NCBI RefSeq assembly: GCF_003258595.1 | Contig: NZ_QHHQ01000001.1 | Coordinates: 1,488,001-1,552,000, forward strand | Origin: Acuticoccus sediminis | GTDB taxonomy: Bacteria > Pseudomonadota > Alphaproteobacteria > Rhizobiales > Amorphaceae | Length of the DNA: 64,000 bases | Reading direction: 5' to 3' | Part shown: in pieces, positions 62,050 to 64,000 of the stretch | How positions within the stretch are numbered: the stretch's first letter is position 1 | Layout: each line of letters opens with the position of its first letter | The notes under the pieces: model-generated | The model's input: the letters and a program-made list of their open reading frames with translations, nothing else | What the model was told of the DNA's origin: nothing | Database searches by the model: none | Position numbers and translations under genes: made by a program

Positions 62050-64000
62050 TCAGACCGCGAGGTGGAAGCGGCGGCGCGGGGCGAGCTCGTCGGCAGCCGC
62101 GGCGATGCCCTCTGCGTCGATACCGTAGTGGCGGTAGAGGTCGGCGATGGTGCCGGTCTGGCCGAACGTCTCGACGCCCAGCGCCACGACGCGGTGTCCG
62201 GAAACGCCGCCGAGCCAGGACAGCGTCGTCGGATGGCCGTCCAGCACGGTGACGAGGCCGCAGTGGTGCGGCAGCTCCTCCATGATCGTCTCGACATGGG
62301 AGATGCTGGGCTCGCCCTTGCGGCGCGCGGCGCGGGCGGCCTGCCAGCCGGTGTGCAGCCGGTCCGCGGACGTGACCGCGAGGATGCCGACGTCGCGCCG
62401 GCCGTCGGCGATCATCGCGGCGGAGCGGATCGCCTCGTTGGTGACGACGCCCTGTACGCAGACGACGATCTCCGCGCTCGGTCCCGGTTCGCGCAGCCAG
62501 TAGGCGCCGGCGAGGATGTCGTCGCGCAGCTTGTCCGTCATCGTGCGGATCGGCTGCTCCAGCGGGCGGGTGGTGAGGCGCAGGTAGGTGGCGCGCTCAC
62601 GCCCGGGGCCGCCGGGACCGGACATGCGGTCGAAGGCGTCCGCCATCATCACCGCCAGCTCGTCGGCGAAGGCCGGCTCGTAGGAGGCGAGGCCGGGCTG
62701 CGACATGCCGATGAGGGGCGTGCCGATGGACTGGTGCGCGCCGCCTTCAGGCGCCAGCGAGATGCCGGACGGGGTCGCGACCAGAAGGAAGGCCGCGTCC
62801 TGGTAGCAGGCGTAGTTCAGAGCATCGAGCCCGCGCGCGATGAACGGGTCGTAGAGCGTGCCGACGGGATAGAGCTTCTCGCCGAAGTGCTCGTAGGCGA
62901 GGCCGGCGGCGCCGAGTGCCAGGAAGTGGTTCATCTCGGCGATGCCGAGCTCGATGTGCTGCCCGTCCGGCGAGAACTGCCACTTCTGCGCCGAGGGGAC
63001 GCGCTCCTGGCGGAACGAGTCGGCGATCGCCTCGCGCGCGAAGAGGCCGCGCCGGTTCACCCAGGGGCCGAGGTTGGTGGAGACGGTGACGTCCGGGCTC
63101 ATCGTGACGATGCGGTCGGCGAAGGCGCCGCCGCCGCGGGCGAGCTCGTCGAGCACCTTGCCGAAGGCGGCCTGGGTGGAGATCACCTTGTCGGCCGGGG
63201 TGGTGAGCTGCGGCCGCTCGTTCGCGGTCCGGGCCGGCGCCTTGCCGCGGGCGCCGAAGTACGGCGTGCCGGCGATGAAGTCGCGCACCTCCGCCGCGGT
63301 GAGGTCGAGGCCGGCGTCGACCTCCCACTCCTCGCCTTCGGGGACACCCATCGTCGCCTGGAAGGCGGCCATCTGCGCCGGGGTCATCAGGCCGGCGTGG
63401 TTGTCCTTGTGGCCTGCGAGGGGCGTGCCCCAGCCCTTCACCGTGTAGGCGATGAAGACGACCGGTCGGTCGTGGTCGATGGACTGGAACGCGTCGATGA
63501 CGGTTTCCATGCAGTGGCCGCCGAGGTTGGCCATCAGCCGGCCGAGCTCGTCGTCGTTGCGGCGGGAGAGGAGGTCGGCGATGCCCGGCTTGTCGCCGAT
63601 CTCGGCCGTCAGCCGCTTGCGCCATGCGGCGCCGCCCTGGAAGGAGAGCGCGGAGTAGATCGGGTTGGGGCAGGCGTCGATCCACTGCCGCAGCGTCTCG
63701 CCGCCGGGCTCGGCGAAGGCGGCCCGCTGCAGCGCGCCATACTTGATGGTGACGATGTCCCACCCGAACGCCCTGAAGACCTCGGCGATGCGCGCGTAAA
63801 GCCCTTCGCGCACCACGCCGTCGAGGCTCTGGCGGTTGTAGTCGATCACCCACCAGGTGTTGCGCAGACCGTGCTTCCAGCCTTCCTGGAGGCATTCGTA
63901 GACGTTGCCCTCGTCGATCTCCGCGTCGCCCACGAGGGCGATCATGCGGCCGAGCGGGCGGTCCGCCGACCAGCCCTTGGCGGCAATGTAGTCCTGGACG
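62050..64000 (-). CDS. AceE/transketolase-like thiamine diphosphate enzyme, N-terminal part outside window
   Basis: The 3' 650 codons of a homodimeric pyruvate dehydrogenase E1 or transketolase-like protein; the frame stays open to the window edge on the - strand. The thiamine-diphosphate motif GDAEIDEGN is near 63,905-63,935, followed by NRQSLDGVV, the pyrimidine-domain GIAEMNHFLALGAAG and a C-terminal transketolase domain to the stop at 62050. The reaction (pyruvate oxidation or a sugar transfer) cannot be fixed without the first part and neighbouring genes. Confidence 0.85.
   Translation of the reverse strand, partial: VQDYIAAKGWSADRPLGRMIALVGDAEIDEGNVYECLQEGWKHGLRNTWWVIDYNRQSLDGVVREGLYARIAEVFRAFGWDIVTIKYGALQRAAFAEPGGETLRQWIDACPNPIYSALSFQGGAAWRKRLTAEIGDKPGIADLLSRRNDDELGRLMANLGGHCMETVIDAFQSIDHDRPVVFIAYTVKGWGTPLAGHKDNHAGLMTPAQMAAFQATMGVPEGEEWEVDAGLDLTAAEVRDFIAGTPYFGARGKAPARTANERPQLTTPADKVISTQAAFGKVLDELARGGGAFADRIVTMSPDVTVSTNLGPWVNRRGLFAREAIADSFRQERVPSAQKWQFSPDGQHIELGIAEMNHFLALGAAGLAYEHFGEKLYPVGTLYDPFIARGLDALNYACYQDAAFLLVATPSGISLAPEGGAHQSIGTPLIGMSQPGLASYEPAFADELAVMMADAFDRMSGPGGPGRERATYLRLTTRPLEQPIRTMTDKLRDDILAGAYWLREPGPSAEIVVCVQGVVTNEAIRSAAMIADGRRDVGILAVTSADRLHTGWQAARAARRKGEPSISHVETIMEELPHHCGLVTVLDGHPTTLSWLGGVSGHRVVALGVETFGQTGTIADLYRHYGIDAEGIAAAADELAPRRRFHLAV

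Overview
The window is high-GC DNA (about 70% by eye) packed with short-spaced genes on both strands, with no rRNA, tRNA, insertion sequence or CRISPR array that I can see. The content and local gene orders (dapD / DUF805 / dapE beside a pyrimidine 5'-nucleotidase and argB; parvulin / secA beside argJ / mutT; opgG-opgH) point to the chromosome of an alphaproteobacterium, most likely Hyphomicrobiales (Rhizobiales). I cannot name a genus.

Layout. 1-9.4 kb: the 3' part of a PhnN-AMP phosphorylase fusion, then a housekeeping block for lysine/peptidoglycan and arginine synthesis (dapE, DUF805, dapD, pyrimidine nucleotidase, argB), interrupted by a class III adenylate cyclase with a c-type heme sensor domain. 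9.5-14.9 kb: a small secreted protein, a DUF4139 exported protein, an acyl-CoA synthetase that appears to lack its ATP-binding P-loop, and an unknown membrane protein. 15-21.5 kb: a sugar-acid module (UxaA-type dehydratase, SnoaL-like protein, RraA-type aldolase, LysR regulator, DUF1127 protein, IlvD/Edd dehydratase). 21.5-24.7 kb: GntR regulator, old-yellow-enzyme reductase, OsmC and PfpI stress proteins. 24.9-31.5 kb: a tight three-gene operon of transglutaminases with an ATP-grasp/alpha-E protein. 31.6-32.8 kb: divergent FMN reductase and HxlR regulator.

33-45 kb: opgG-opgH (periplasmic glucan synthesis, with a low-GC patch inside opgG), mutT, argJ, a periplasmic parvulin, secA, and two tandem class III cyclases whose base-selecting residues are not the usual ones; then a nitroreductase. 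45.8-53.9 kb: an acyl-CoA degradation cluster (SDR, DUF35 and thiolase pair, enoyl-CoA hydratase, two half-complementary acyl-CoA dehydrogenases, thioesterase) with a MarR regulator and a membrane transporter-like protein. 54-60 kb: a translationally coupled operon of penicillin acylase, GH3 acyl-acid amido synthetase and a dienelactone-hydrolase-like protein, divergent from a DUF6473 gene; together these look like an amide-making and amide-breaking module. 60.3-64 kb: a SAM methyltransferase, a DUF5872 protein with two C-terminal repeats, and the 3' part of an AceE/transketolase-like enzyme.

The best candidates for little-described biology are the PhnN-AMP phosphorylase fusion (a one-polypeptide route from a nucleotide to PRPP), the GH3/penicillin-acylase operon, the tandem cyclases, and the transglutaminase/ATP-grasp operon. 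All functions are read from remembered family motifs; no database search was run.
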